The notes under the pieces: generated by a model | Told to the model about the DNA's origin: nothing | The model's database searches: none | What the model saw: only the letters and a program-made list of their open reading frames with translations | NCBI RefSeq assembly: GCF_030209755.1 | Contig: NZ_JARVRH010000005.1 | Location: 62,001 to 126,000 of the forward strand | Origin: Arthrobacter sp. efr-133-TYG-118 | Lineage (GTDB): Bacteria; Actinomycetota; Actinomycetes; Actinomycetales; Micrococcaceae | DNA: 64,000 nt | Direction: 5' to 3' | Program-made: the position numbers and the translations under genes | Shown: piece by piece, positions 1 through 7,930 of the stretch | Layout of the letters: each line of letters begins with the position of its first letter | How positions within the stretch are numbered: position 1 is the stretch's first letter

Positions 1-74
1 CCGAAGTGGACCTGGCGGCCTCGGACGAGAGCGGCACCGCCGTGGTCAAGGTGACCTCGGTCAACCGCCTCTAG
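1..74 (+). CDS. C-terminal end of an upstream gene (partial)
   Basis: An open frame enters from the left edge and stops at TAG 72-74. The visible tail reads EVDLAASDESGTAVVKVTSV and ends in NRL. An alternating-hydrophobic tail like this resembles the last beta strand of MaoC/hot-dog dehydratases, but 23 residues are too few to identify the family. The stop lies 20 bp before the next start. Confidence 0.35.
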   Translation, partial: EVDLAASDESGTAVVKVTSVNRL

Positions 75-82
75 GCGCCTAG

Positions 83-88
83 TAAGCT
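83..88 (+). promoter_or_regulatory. -10 hexamer of a leaderless promoter (GNAT gene)
   Basis: TAAGCT followed by exactly 6 nt and then ATG 95. No Shine-Dalgarno sequence is visible, so the transcript probably starts on the A of the start codon. No convincing -35 is seen. Confidence 0.45.
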
Positions 89-94
89 CGAATC

Positions 95-592
95 ATGAGT
101 GTTATCCGCCCTGCCACAGTGTCCGACGTCCCCGCGATCCTGCAGATGATCCATGAGCTTGCGGTCTACGAAAAAGAGCCCGACGCCGTGAAGAACACGC
201 CGGAAATGCTGGCCGATGCCCTGTTCGGCGAGAATCCGCGGGTGTTCGCGCACATGGCGGAAAAGGCAGCCGGGGACGTCCGGGGATTCGCCTTGTGGTT
301 CCTGAACTACTCCACGTGGGAAGGCGTCCACGGCATCTATCTCGAGGACCTCTACGTCAGGCCCGACGCACGGGGCGAGGGCCACGGGAAGGCGCTCCTG
401 CAGCACCTGGCCGCCACCGCCGTCGAACGCGGCTACGCGCGGGTGGAGTGGAGCGTCCTGGACTGGAACGAACCGTCCATCAACTTCTACCGCAGCCTCG
501 GTGCCGTGCCCATGGAGGGCTGGTCCACGTTCCGGCTGGCCGGCGAAGCCCTGGGCGCCTTCGGCAGCGACAAGGTCATGGCTCGTGGCTGA
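95..592 (+). CDS. GNAT family N-acetyltransferase (spermidine/diamine acetyltransferase-like)
   Basis: 165-residue single-domain GNAT enzyme, expected to be cytoplasmic and to transfer acetyl from acetyl-CoA to an amine. The acetyl-CoA binding motif A is visible as LEDLYVRPDARGEGHGKALL (about residues 87-106), and motif B follows as DWNEPSINFYRSLGA. The IYLEDLYV and NFYRSLGA pattern is typical of the SSAT/diamine acetyltransferase branch, but the substrate cannot be fixed from sequence. The start ATG has no Shine-Dalgarno; a TAAGCT -10 element 6 nt upstream suggests a leaderless message. The stop overlaps the GTG start of the next gene, so the two are probably co-transcribed. Confidence 0.85.
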   Translation: MSVIRPATVSDVPAILQMIHELAVYEKEPDAVKNTPEMLADALFGENPRVFAHMAEKAAGDVRGFALWFLNYSTWEGVHGIYLEDLYVRPDARGEGHGKALLQHLAATAVERGYARVEWSVLDWNEPSINFYRSLGAVPMEGWSTFRLAGEALGAFGSDKVMARG

Positions 593-1943
593 GCGGGTGG
601 TTGAACGAGCGATCCGGCAAAGGGCCCACACCATCCGGGCACGTCACGAATTCAGGGGTGTCCGTACCACCGAGCACTTCTTCACGGTCCCCCTCGACCA
701 TTGGGCGTCCGCGGGTGTGGACGCTCCCGGCACCGCTGAAACTATCACCGTCTTCGCCCGGGAGTTCGTCTCCGCCGAGCACCCGGAGGAAGATGCTGCC
801 CGGCTGCCGTGGTTGCTCTACCTCCAGGGCGGGCCCGGCGGACGCGGAACCCGGACCACGTCCCTGTCCGGCTGGATGAAGGCTGCCGCAAGGAGTTTCC
901 GCATCCTGATGCTGGATCAACGGGGAACAGGCCTGTCCACGCCGGCGGACCGCAATACCTTGCCGCTCCGCGGCGATGCCGCGGAGCAAGCTGACTACCT
1001 CACCCATTTCCGGGCGGACTCGATCGTGGCCGACGCCGAACTCATCCGGAAGGCCTTGGGCTCGGAGCCGTGGACGGTCCTTGGCCAGAGCTTCGGCGGT
1101 TTCTGCGCGCTGACATACCTGTCCTTCGCCCCGGAAGGTTTGAGTGAAGTCCTCATCACGGGAGGGCTGGCCCCGTTGAAAGGTCCCGCCGAGCGCGTCT
1201 ACAGGGCCACCTTCCAACGGGTTGCGGAACGAAACGCTGAATACTTTGCGTGGTATCCGGAGGACCGCAAGCTGGTCACCCGGATTGCACGCCATCTGGA
1301 ATCCACGGAGGAGCGGCTGCCCAGCGGAGAACGCCTCACGACGGAACGCTTCCAAATGGTGGGATCGTTCCTGGGCGGGAACGCCCGTGTGGATGCCCTG
1401 CACACCCTCCTGGAGGATGCCTTCGTGCCCTCCCAGGACGGAGACCGCCTCTCGGACGCGTTCCTGGAACAGGTCCACGGGCTCGTTTCCCGGGCATCGA
1501 ATCCCCTGTACGCGGTCTTGCACGAGTCAATCTACGGCCAGGGGCAGGCCACGGACTGGGCGGCGTGGCGGGTACGCGCGGAATTCCCCGGGTTCCATCC
1601 CGACGCCGCAGAGCCGCTCCTGACGGGCGAAATGGTCTACCCTTGGTACTTCGAACAGGATCCAGCACTTGTACCCCTGCAGGAAGTAGCCGGGCTGTTG
1701 GCCGGCAAGGAAGACTGGAAGCCGCTCTACGATGTGTCCCGGCTGAACGCGAACACTGTGCCCGTCGCGGCCGCCGTGTACCGCGACGACATCTACGTGG
1801 ACTTCCAGCTATCCATGGAAACCGCCGCGGCCGTGCGCGGACTCCAGGCCTGGACCACAGGGGACTTTCATCACGACGGGATCGGCGAAGACGGGGAAGG
1901 TATCTTCAACCGACTCCTGGGAATGGCCCGCGGAACGAACTGA
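585..1943 (+). CDS. Alpha/beta hydrolase, proline iminopeptidase-like
   Basis: 452-residue alpha/beta hydrolase of peptidase family S33, expected to remove N-terminal residues (often proline) from peptides. The oxyanion region reads LYLQGGPGGRG, followed by LDQRGTGLSTPAD, the typical HGGPG and DQRG elements of proline iminopeptidases. The nucleophile elbow GQSFGG supplies the serine, and a C-terminal DFHHDG segment supplies the likely histidine. I chose GTG 585, which overlaps the GNAT stop by 8 bp, because upstream in-frame residues lie inside the GNAT gene and look unrelated. Length is typical of the larger actinobacterial members. A stem-loop follows the stop. Confidence 0.85.
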   Translation: MAERVVERAIRQRAHTIRARHEFRGVRTTEHFFTVPLDHWASAGVDAPGTAETITVFAREFVSAEHPEEDAARLPWLLYLQGGPGGRGTRTTSLSGWMKAAARSFRILMLDQRGTGLSTPADRNTLPLRGDAAEQADYLTHFRADSIVADAELIRKALGSEPWTVLGQSFGGFCALTYLSFAPEGLSEVLITGGLAPLKGPAERVYRATFQRVAERNAEYFAWYPEDRKLVTRIARHLESTEERLPSGERLTTERFQMVGSFLGGNARVDALHTLLEDAFVPSQDGDRLSDAFLEQVHGLVSRASNPLYAVLHESIYGQGQATDWAAWRVRAEFPGFHPDAAEPLLTGEMVYPWYFEQDPALVPLQEVAGLLAGKEDWKPLYDVSRLNANTVPVAAAVYRDDIYVDFQLSMETAAAVRGLQAWTTGDFHHDGIGEDGEGIFNRLLGMARGTN

Positions 1944-1971
1944 GCCCCGATCACAGCAATGACCGGGGCTC
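1942..1971 (+). terminator. Stem-loop between convergent genes
   Basis: GAGCCCCG pairs with CGGGGCTC across a 14-nt loop, starting at the stop codon of the hydrolase and ahead of the convergent terC stop at 2007. It lacks a strong U tract, so it may work weakly or in both directions. Confidence 0.5.
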
Positions 1972-2006
1972 CGAAACGCTCCGCGTTGTCAGTGGCTCCG
2001 CATTTG

Positions 2007-3041
2007 TCAGTGGCCGCTAACCTTGTTCATGCTCTTGCGGGAGTCTTCCTCGAGCCGGGCGTCCAGTTTGGACTTGCTGGCGGCCGGGGTCATGAGGCTC
2101 GCGACAACCGCCACGACGATGGTGCCGATGATGACCGCGAGGGACACATAGGTCGGGATCTCCGGAGCCCATTCAATGTGGTGGCCGCCGTTGATGAAGG
2201 GCAGTTCGTTGACGTGCATGGCGTGCAGGACCAGCTTGACACCGATGAACGCGAGGATGACCGACAATGCGTGCTTGAGGTAGATCAACCGGGTCATGAG
2301 GCCGCCCAGAAGGAAGTAGAGCTGGCGCAGGCCCATGAGGGCGAAGATGTTGGCAGTGAAGACGATGAAGGCGCTCTGCGTCAGTCCGAAGATGGCCGGA
2401 ATGGAATCCACGGCGAACAAGAGGTCCGTCATGCCGATGGTCACGAAGACGATCAGCATCGGTGTGAACAGTTTCTTGCCGTCGACCGTGGTGCGAAGCT
2501 TGCCGCCGTCGAACTTCTCCGACATCGGGACAACTTTGCGGATGCGGGCAATCAGCGGGTTTTCGGCCCCATCTTCCTCGTCTTCGCCGTTGTCCGTGGC
2601 CTGCTTCCACGCGGTCCACAGCAGGAACGCTCCGAAGATGTAGAAGACCCAACTGAACTGCTCAATCACCACCGCACCAAGGGCAATGAAGATACCGCGC
2701 AGGACGAGGGCGATAATGATGCCCACCATCAGTACTTCCTGCTGGTACTTACGGGGCACCGAGAACCGCGCCATGATGATGATGAAGACAAAGAGGTTGT
2801 CGATACTCAGGCTGTATTCAGTCACCCAGCCGGCGATGAACTGGCTGCCATGCTCCGGACCGGCGAACGCAAACATCGCTCCGGCGAACACCAGGGCGAG
2901 GGTGACGTAGAAGGCGACCCAGAGACCGGCTTCCTTCATGGAGGGTTCATGCGGACGCTTGACCACCAGGAGAAGGTCGACAAGGAGGATGATTCCGAGA
3001 ACGACGAAAGAGCCGATCTCAAACCAGGCGGGGAGTTGCAT
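2007..3041 (-). CDS. TerC family integral membrane protein (probable Mn2+ exporter)
   Basis: 344-residue polytopic membrane protein of the TerC/Alx family. The family hallmark DNLFVFIIIMARFSVP is in the first third, a second conserved acidic stretch (LLFAVDSIPAIFGLT) comes after the central cytoplasmic loop, and about eight hydrophobic segments are visible. Family members such as Alx and the YkoY/MeeF proteins export manganese or support metallation of secreted enzymes. The leader carries a probable yybP-ykoY riboswitch, which supports a manganese role here. The start ATG follows an AAAGG element just after the riboswitch 3' stem, so control could be at translation. The C-terminus is charged and cytoplasmic. 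Confidence 0.9.
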   Translation of the reverse strand: MQLPAWFEIGSFVVLGIILLVDLLLVVKRPHEPSMKEAGLWVAFYVTLALVFAGAMFAFAGPEHGSQFIAGWVTEYSLSIDNLFVFIIIMARFSVPRKYQQEVLMVGIIIALVLRGIFIALGAVVIEQFSWVFYIFGAFLLWTAWKQATDNGEDEEDGAENPLIARIRKVVPMSEKFDGGKLRTTVDGKKLFTPMLIVFVTIGMTDLLFAVDSIPAIFGLTQSAFIVFTANIFALMGLRQLYFLLGGLMTRLIYLKHALSVILAFIGVKLVLHAMHVNELPFINGGHHIEWAPEIPTYVSLAVIIGTIVVAVVASLMTPAASKSKLDARLEEDSRKSMNKVSGH

Positions 3042-3042
3042 C

Positions 3043-3202
3043 TAAAATGCCTTTCGCAGGTACGCCAAAACGGCGTAAGTCTCTCCGACCTGCCTGCGTC
3101 ACCCTGCCCAAAGGCAAACAACGCTCAAACGGCGATCCACTAGGCCCGGCGAGGCATCTGTGCCTCGCGTGTTGACGGACCTAGCGCTTGGGATACTCCC
3201 CT
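3043..3202 (-). ncRNA. yybP-ykoY family manganese riboswitch upstream of terC
   Basis: Reading the minus strand into terC, the leader contains the signature elements of this class: GGGGAGTA (3201-3194), CGTCAACAC (3177-3169) preceding a GC-rich hairpin, and GGAGAGACTTA (3086-3076) enclosed by a closing stem GCAGGT / ACCTGC. The 3' stem ends about 10 nt before the terC Shine-Dalgarno. The family binds Mn2+ between its L1 and L3 loops and is commonly found upstream of terC genes. Fold and boundaries were judged by eye. Confidence 0.75.
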
Positions 3203-3221
3203 ACGTAGGCCCAACTTTACC

Positions 3222-5309
3222 TTAGGCGTGCCCGGCGGACTGCATTTGGCGCAGTTCGCGCTTGAGGTCGCCCACCTCGTCACGGATCCTCGCGGCGATC
3301 TCGAACTGGAGTTCGGCGGCGGCGGCGTGCATTTGCTCGGTCAGCTGTTCGATGAGCCCCACAAGGTCTTCGGCCGGGGCCGCGGCCAGGCCGTCTTGGC
3401 GGACCTTCGAAGCGCCCTTGCCCTTGCCGGTCCGGCCGCCCTTTCCGGCTGCGGCGAGCAACTCGCGGGTGTCGGCGTCTTCGCGGGCGAGCTGATCAGT
3501 GATATCCGCAATCTTCTTGCGCAACGGTTGCGGATCGACACCGTTGTCGGCGTTGTACTTGACCTGGATTTCCCGGCGGCGGTTGGTTTCCTCGATAGCC
3601 TTGGCCATGGAGTCCGTGATCCGGTCGGCGTACATGTGGACCTGGCCCGAGACGTTCCGGGCCGCGCGCCCGATGGTCTGGATGAGGGAAGTGGCCGAGC
3701 GCAGGAAACCTTCCTTGTCGGCGTCCAGGATGCTGACCAGGGACACTTCGGGCAGGTCGAGGCCCTCGCGGAGCAGGTTGATGCCCACCAGGACGTCGAA
3801 GCTGCCCATGCGGAGTTCGCGGAGCAGTTCCACGCGCCGGAGGGTGTCGACGTCGGAGTGCAGGTATTGGACCTTGACACCGTGGCCCAGCAGGTAGTCG
3901 GTCAGGTCCTCGGCCATGCGCTTGGTCAAGGTGGTGACCAGCACGCGTTCGTCGCGCTCCACCCGCGTCCGGATTTCGCCAAGGAGATCGTCGATCTGGC
4001 CCTTCGTCGGCTTCACGATGACTTCCGGATCGATCAGGCCGGTGGGGCGGATGATCTGCTGGACGAACCCGTCCGCCTTGCCCAGCTCGTACTTGCCGGG
4101 GGTCGCGGAAAGGTAAACGGTCTGGCCCACCCGTTCCAGGAATTCATCCCATTTGAGCGGCCTGTTGTCCATGGCCGAAGGAAGCCGGAAGCCGTGGTCC
4201 ACGAGGGTGCGCTTGCGCGACATGTCGCCCTCGTACATGGCGCCGATCTGTGGAACCGTGACGTGGGATTCGTCGATGACCAGCAGGAAGTCGTCCGGGA
4301 AGTAGTCGATGAGGCAGTGCGGTGCCGTGCCGGAGCCGCGGCCATCGATGTGGCGTGAGTAGTTCTCGATGCCGTTGCAGAACCCCATTTGCTGCATCAT
4401 CTCGAGGTCGTAGGTGGTGCGCATGCGCAGCCTCTGGGCCTCCACCAGCTTGTTCTGGCCTTCGAGGACTTTGAGCCGCTCCGCGAGCTCTCCTTCGATG
4501 GCGGTGATGGCGCGGGACATGCGTTCCGGCCCGGCGACATAATGCGAGGCCGGGAAGATGTACATCTCGGTTTCCTCGCGGATGACGTCGCCCGTGACCG
4601 GATGCAAAGTGTAAATGTTCTCGATCTCGTCGCCGAAGAACTCGATGCGCAGGGCCAGCTCTTCGTACATGGGAATGATTTCTACGGTGTCTCCGCGGAC
4701 GCGGAAAGTGCCGCGGTGGAAGTCCATGTCATTGCGGGTGTATTGCATCCCGACAAACTTGCGCAGAAGATCGTCCCGGTTCATTTCGGCGCCCTTGGTG
4801 AGGGTGACCATTCCGGCGATGTATTCCTCCGGGGTGCCGAGGCCGTAAATGCAGGACACCGTAGCCACAACGATGACATCCCGGCGGGTCAGCAGCGCAT
4901 TCGTGGCCGAGTGCCGCAGCCGCTCCACCTCCTCGTTCACGGAGGAGTCCTTTTCGATGAAGGTATCCGTCTGGGGGACGTAGGCTTCGGGCTGGTAGTA
5001 GTCGTAGTACGACACGAAATACTCGACCGCGTTGTTGGGCAGCAGTTCCCGGAACTCGTTGGCGAGCTGCGCTGCCAGGGTCTTGTTCTGGACCATCACC
5101 AAGGTGGGCCTCTGGACCTGTTCGATCAACCAAGCGGTGGTGGCACTCTTGCCCGTACCGGTGGCACCGAGCAGCACGACGTCTTTTTCGCCGTTGTTGA
5201 TCCGTTCGGTCAGCTCCGCGATAGCGGCCGGCTGGTCACCGGCCGGCTTGAATTCGCTAATGACCTCAAAGGGCGCGACGACACGGTTGATCTCTTGGGC
5301 AAGACTCAT
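3222..5309 (-). CDS. uvrB: UvrABC excinuclease subunit B
   Basis: 695 residues, the full length of UvrB. It is the damage-verifying helicase-like subunit of nucleotide excision repair and works with UvrA, UvrC and UvrD. Visible elements are Walker A GATGTGKS near residue 48, the beta-hairpin region with [12 protein letters not shown] that clamps DNA, the DEAH-type motif VIDESHVT, helicase motifs V and VI in the second RecA-like domain ([22 protein letters not shown]), and the C-terminal UVR coiled coil ([13 protein letters not shown]) that binds UvrC. A TACATT -10 ends 6 nt before the ATG, so the message is probably leaderless, and a perfect palindrome lies over the expected -35. Confidence 0.98.
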   Translation of the reverse strand: MSLAQEINRVVAPFEVISEFKPAGDQPAAIAELTERINNGEKDVVLLGATGTGKSATTAWLIEQVQRPTLVMVQNKTLAAQLANEFRELLPNNAVEYFVSYYDYYQPEAYVPQTDTFIEKDSSVNEEVERLRHSATNALLTRRDVIVVATVSCIYGLGTPEEYIAGMVTLTKGAEMNRDDLLRKFVGMQYTRNDMDFHRGTFRVRGDTVEIIPMYEELALRIEFFGDEIENIYTLHPVTGDVIREETEMYIFPASHYVAGPERMSRAITAIEGELAERLKVLEGQNKLVEAQRLRMRTTYDLEMMQQMGFCNGIENYSRHIDGRGSGTAPHCLIDYFPDDFLLVIDESHVTVPQIGAMYEGDMSRKRTLVDHGFRLPSAMDNRPLKWDEFLERVGQTVYLSATPGKYELGKADGFVQQIIRPTGLIDPEVIVKPTKGQIDDLLGEIRTRVERDERVLVTTLTKRMAEDLTDYLLGHGVKVQYLHSDVDTLRRVELLRELRMGSFDVLVGINLLREGLDLPEVSLVSILDADKEGFLRSATSLIQTIGRAARNVSGQVHMYADRITDSMAKAIEETNRRREIQVKYNADNGVDPQPLRKKIADITDQLAREDADTRELLAAAGKGGRTGKGKGASKVRQDGLAAAPAEDLVGLIEQLTEQMHAAAAELQFEIAARIRDEVGDLKRELRQMQSAGHA

Positions 5310-5315
5310 GAATCC

Positions 5316-5349
5316 AATGTACCCCCGCCCGCGGACAGTTACTGTCCGC
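5316..5349 (-). promoter_or_regulatory. uvrB leaderless promoter with overlapping palindromic operator candidate
   Basis: On the minus strand TACATT (5321-5316) is followed by 6 nt and the uvrB ATG. GCGGACAGT-T-ACTGTCCGC (5331-5349) is a perfect 19-bp palindrome covering where the -35 should be. It does not match the actinobacterial LexA box. It could be a repressor site or the terminator of the decayed gene upstream. Confidence 0.45.
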
Positions 5350-5419
5350 GTTTTCCGCTTGAACCGGCACCGCCGCCGGGCCGGGTCGAAGTGTCATCCA
5401 GCCGTCCCATAATGGAACG

Positions 5420-5576
5420 GAACACATCTTAACGGCGAACCATACGCCGGACACAAGCCAGACGGTCCACGCGAGCCAAAAGGCTGCGCCCGGCACGAGA
5501 ACGCGCCACGTCGACGGCTAAGTCCCGGCGACGAACGCCGCGCGGCCAGGAACCACAGCAGCGCGGCTCCGGCCAT
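5420..5576 (-). pseudogene. Possible frameshifted small membrane protein
   Basis: The 363-bp gap between coaE and uvrB (5310-5672) holds no intact gene. On the minus strand, an ATG at 5576 opens a hydrophobic stretch MAGAALLWFLAARRSSPG. In another frame, beginning near 5511, there is a second transmembrane-like stretch, VPGAAFWLAWTVWLVSGVWF. Joined by a single frameshift near 5515, the two would form a two-helix membrane protein. Neither frame alone looks like a real product, so decay, a sequencing error or chance are all possible. Confidence 0.25.
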
Positions 5577-5672
5577 GAGAACGACGCCGGCCTACGCCGG
5601 GGCGCGAACGGCGCCGAGACGCTGCCCCTCAAGATGGGGGGTGATTTTCCGTTTCCCGGCCATGCGTGCCGC

Positions 5673-6893
5673 CTAGCCTTGCGCCACGGAGTACGACGGC
5701 GGCTGCCACCCGCTGCTCCTGGCCCAGGCATCCATGAGCGGCCAGGCCACCTCGGTGAACCAGGGTTCCTTGGCTTCCGCATACGCCAAGGTCCGGTGGT
5801 CGCCGGCGTGGAGCGCGGCGAGCTCCTGTTTCATGTCCGCATACATACTCACTGCGTCGGGGTTGGCGCGGAGCCAATCCCGGAACAACAACGCATAACG
5901 CCAGCCTGGACTTCCAAGGACCCGGACATGGACATTGGCGGCCCGTCCGGGGTCTGCATTGCAATGGAAGCGTTTTTGCCATGCCGATGGATCCAGGTCC
6001 GGCGGCTTGGGTGTGTCACGGGCGGAAGCCTCCTGCAACGGGAAACCGGCCTCGCCCAAGGCCGTTGCTATCCGGTCTGCGGCTTCCAGCGAGGACACAT
6101 TTACTTGTAGGTCGATGACGTCCTTGGCGGGAAGGCGGGGTACCGACGTCGAACCGATGTGGTCCGCCCCCAAGACCTCCGGAGATGCCCGCCTGAGCCT
6201 GGCAAGCAGACGTTCGGCCTGGACCGGCCAGTCGGGGTTTGGCGGGGACAAGACGGGCCCGCCGGCTCTCGGTGCCGGGCGGCCGGCTGCAAGATTGCGG
6301 GCAAACGGTGCCAGTCGTTCTTGCCATAGGGCTTCCACGAGCTCCGTAACGTCCTCAACGCTTCCGGAGTTGTCCAACACGACGTCGGCCGCAGCCAACC
6401 GTTCGTCCCTGCCGGCTTGCGCGGCCATGCGGGACACCGCGTCCTCGACTTTCATGCCGCGGATCTCCGTCATGCGACGGATCCGCTCTTCGTCCGACGC
6501 ATCGACCACCAGCACCAAGTGGAAGCTGCTCCCCTGCCCGGTTTCAACCAGGAGCGGAATATCCTGGACGACGATGTCGCCCGGTTTGGCGGTCGCGAGC
6601 ATTGCGGCAGCCTTCTCCCGGACGCGCGGATGGATGATCGCGTTGAGCGCATCCCGGCGATCCGGCTCAGCGAACACAATCGCGCCGAGGCGTGCCCGGT
6701 CAAGGCGCCCGTCGCCGTCGAGGATGCCCTCACCGAACTCGGAAACAACGCCCGCCAAGCCTGGCGTGCCCGGTTCCACGACCTCGCGGGCCAGCGCATC
6801 GGCATCGATCAAGACAGCGCCCAGCTCCCTCAGCCGGGCGGACACGAGCGATTTGCCGGAGGCGATCCCGCCGGTAAGTCCAATCTTCAGCAC
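5673..6893 (-). CDS. coaE: Dephospho-CoA kinase fused to a GrpB/UPF0157 domain
   Basis: 406 residues in two parts. Residues 1 to about 195 are dephospho-CoA kinase, which phosphorylates the 3'-OH of dephospho-CoA in the last step of CoA synthesis; P-loop GLTGGIASGKS, DADALAREVV and the lid region (RRMTEIRGMKVEDAVSRM) are clear. Residues about 220 to 390 form a GrpB/UPF0157 nucleotidyltransferase-like domain with GADHIGSTSVPRLPAKDVID. The same fusion is known in other Actinobacteria, where the second domain has been linked to stability or regulation of the kinase. The start is GTG 6893, only 22 bp from the divergent yigZ-like start; TAGTGT 6 nt upstream suggests a leaderless message. Confidence 0.95.
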   Translation of the reverse strand: MLKIGLTGGIASGKSLVSARLRELGAVLIDADALAREVVEPGTPGLAGVVSEFGEGILDGDGRLDRARLGAIVFAEPDRRDALNAIIHPRVREKAAAMLATAKPGDIVVQDIPLLVETGQGSSFHLVLVVDASDEERIRRMTEIRGMKVEDAVSRMAAQAGRDERLAAADVVLDNSGSVEDVTELVEALWQERLAPFARNLAAGRPAPRAGGPVLSPPNPDWPVQAERLLARLRRASPEVLGADHIGSTSVPRLPAKDVIDLQVNVSSLEAADRIATALGEAGFPLQEASARDTPKPPDLDPSAWQKRFHCNADPGRAANVHVRVLGSPGWRYALLFRDWLRANPDAVSMYADMKQELAALHAGDHRTLAYAEAKEPWFTEVAWPLMDAWARSSGWQPPSYSVAQG

Positions 6894-6899
6894 CCCTCC

Positions 6900-6909
6900 A
6901 CACTAGACT
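6900..6909. promoter_or_regulatory. Shared divergent promoter core for coaE and the YigZ-like gene
   Basis: Opposed -10 hexamers overlap on a CTAG core: TAGTGT (6905 to 6900, minus strand) lies 6 nt before the coaE GTG, and TAGACT (6904-6909, plus strand) lies 6 nt before the GTG at 6916. Both transcripts should be leaderless. The -35 regions are weak and would lie inside the opposite gene. Confidence 0.5.
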
Positions 6910-6915
6910 GGGTCG

Positions 6916-7605
6916 GTGGCAGAACAGGAAGAAAGCCGGGCGACCGCGTACACAACGTTGGCGCTTGGAGACGATTTCCGCCACGAACTCGAGATCAAGC
7001 GTTCGCGCTTCATCACGGTACTGCGCCACGCCTCTGACGAGGACGCCGCCCGCGCCTTAGTGACGGAACTGCGCAAGGAATTCCATGACGCCCGGCACCA
7101 CTGCTCGGCATTCATCCTCGGTCCGGATCGAGTCATCCAGCGTTCCAACGACGACGGCGAGCCCTCCGGTACTGCCGGCATCCCCATGCTTGAGGCACTC
7201 ATCAAACGCGAGACGCGTCCCGGGGTGACTGACCTCAGCGACGTGAGTGCCGTCGTCGTGCGCTATTTCGGCGGGATCCTCCTGGGCGCCGGCGGGCTGG
7301 TCCGTGCCTATTCCGAGTCAATTTCGGCCGCGCTGGACTCCGCTCCCCTGGTTCAGCGACGCCGCCTGCGGATTTGCGACATCCCCGTGCCCCACTACGC
7401 GGCCGGAAGGCTTGAAAACGACCTGCGCTCCGCGGGCTACGTGATGGCCGAAACAAGCTACGAGCCCTCAGGGACGATCCTGCGCGTGGCCCTGCCTGAT
7501 GATGCAATCGCGATCGCCGACGCCGCTGAGCGGCTTGCGTCGATGACCGCGGGTGCCTCGTTACTCCAATTGCGGGGAACGGAATGGGTCGACGTCCAGG
7601 CCTGA
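6916..7605 (+). CDS. YigZ/IMPACT family protein
   Basis: 229 residues. The N-terminal IMPACT/UPF0029 domain (about 15-125) shows the family core: KRSRFITVL, HHCSAFILG, NDDGEPSGTAG, and VVRYFGGILLGAGGLVRAY. The remaining residues match the small alpha-beta C-terminal domain of bacterial YigZ proteins. Eukaryotic IMPACT modulates the Gcn2 kinase; the bacterial role is unresolved, with suggestions of translation-linked activity. The start GTG is probably leaderless and shares a promoter core with coaE. The nested palindromes at 7618-7806 follow its stop. Confidence 0.85.
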   Translation: MAEQEESRATAYTTLALGDDFRHELEIKRSRFITVLRHASDEDAARALVTELRKEFHDARHHCSAFILGPDRVIQRSNDDGEPSGTAGIPMLEALIKRETRPGVTDLSDVSAVVVRYFGGILLGAGGLVRAYSESISAALDSAPLVQRRRLRICDIPVPHYAAGRLENDLRSAGYVMAETSYEPSGTILRVALPDDAIAIADAAERLASMTAGASLLQLRGTEWVDVQA

Positions 7606-7617
7606 GCCTCCACACGC

Positions 7618-7701
7618 AGGGACATGCCCTCCCGTGATCACCACCGCTGGACATAATGGGTATATGTCCAGTCCTTCCTGCCAAGGAGGGGCATGTCCCG
7701 T
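7618..7701. repeat. Nested palindrome element, copy 1
   Basis: 84-bp element. The ends form an imperfect inverted repeat (GGGACATGCCCTCC against GGAGGGGCATGTCCC), and an inner perfect inverted repeat CTGGACATA / TATGTCCAG surrounds an ATGGGTA-like centre. GGACAT thus occurs four times in alternating orientation. It is non-coding and lies just after the yigZ-like stop. It carries no transposase and is too short for an insertion sequence; it resembles a REP/BIME-type or stem-loop repeat. Confidence 0.75.
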
Positions 7702-7722
7702 TGCTACCCGGGCCAACGCGGA

Positions 7723-7806
7723 AGGGACATGCCCTCCCGTGATCACCACCGCTGGACATAATGGGTATATGTCCAGTCCTTGCTGCCAACGAGGGGCATG
7801 TCCCGT
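7723..7806. repeat. Nested palindrome element, copy 2
   Basis: Direct repeat of the previous element with a period of 105 bp. Apart from two substitutions (CTTCCTGCCAAGG versus CTTGCTGCCAACG) the copies are identical. The 21-bp spacer between the copies is unrelated. The changes fall in the loop and at one arm position, which leaves most of the stem intact. Confidence 0.75.
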
Positions 7807-7854
7807 GGAGACCCGGTCAAGGGGAACCTCGGCAGCACCGATACTGGGTTAAAC

Positions 7855-7901
7855 AAAGCGGCTCCTGCGATTCGTAAATGAATCGCAGGAGCCGCTTTTA
7901 T
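7855..7901 (-). terminator. Strong bidirectional terminator (rpsA / yigZ-like)
   Basis: A 19-bp perfect stem (AAGCGGCTCCTGCGATTC with its complement) closes a 6-nt loop and ends in TTTTA on the plus strand and TTTG on the minus strand. A second short hairpin, GGCCCGG / CCGGGCC, lies between it and the rpsA stop. It separates two convergent genes. Confidence 0.85.
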
Positions 7902-7930
7902 CCCGGCCCGGAAATCCGGGCCAGTGGCAA

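Noticed and set aside
1959..3143. 394-codon plus-strand frame opposite terC
   Set aside because: Asp/His/Gln-rich composition typical of an antisense shadow; terC on the minus strand is clearly the gene.
7618..7806. CRISPR array
   Set aside because: Only two repeat units of 84 bp with a single 21-bp spacer and no cas genes.
7553..7852. Open frames through the nested palindromes
   Set aside because: Both strands stay open only because the repeat is symmetric and GC-rich; no ribosome site and no protein-like composition.
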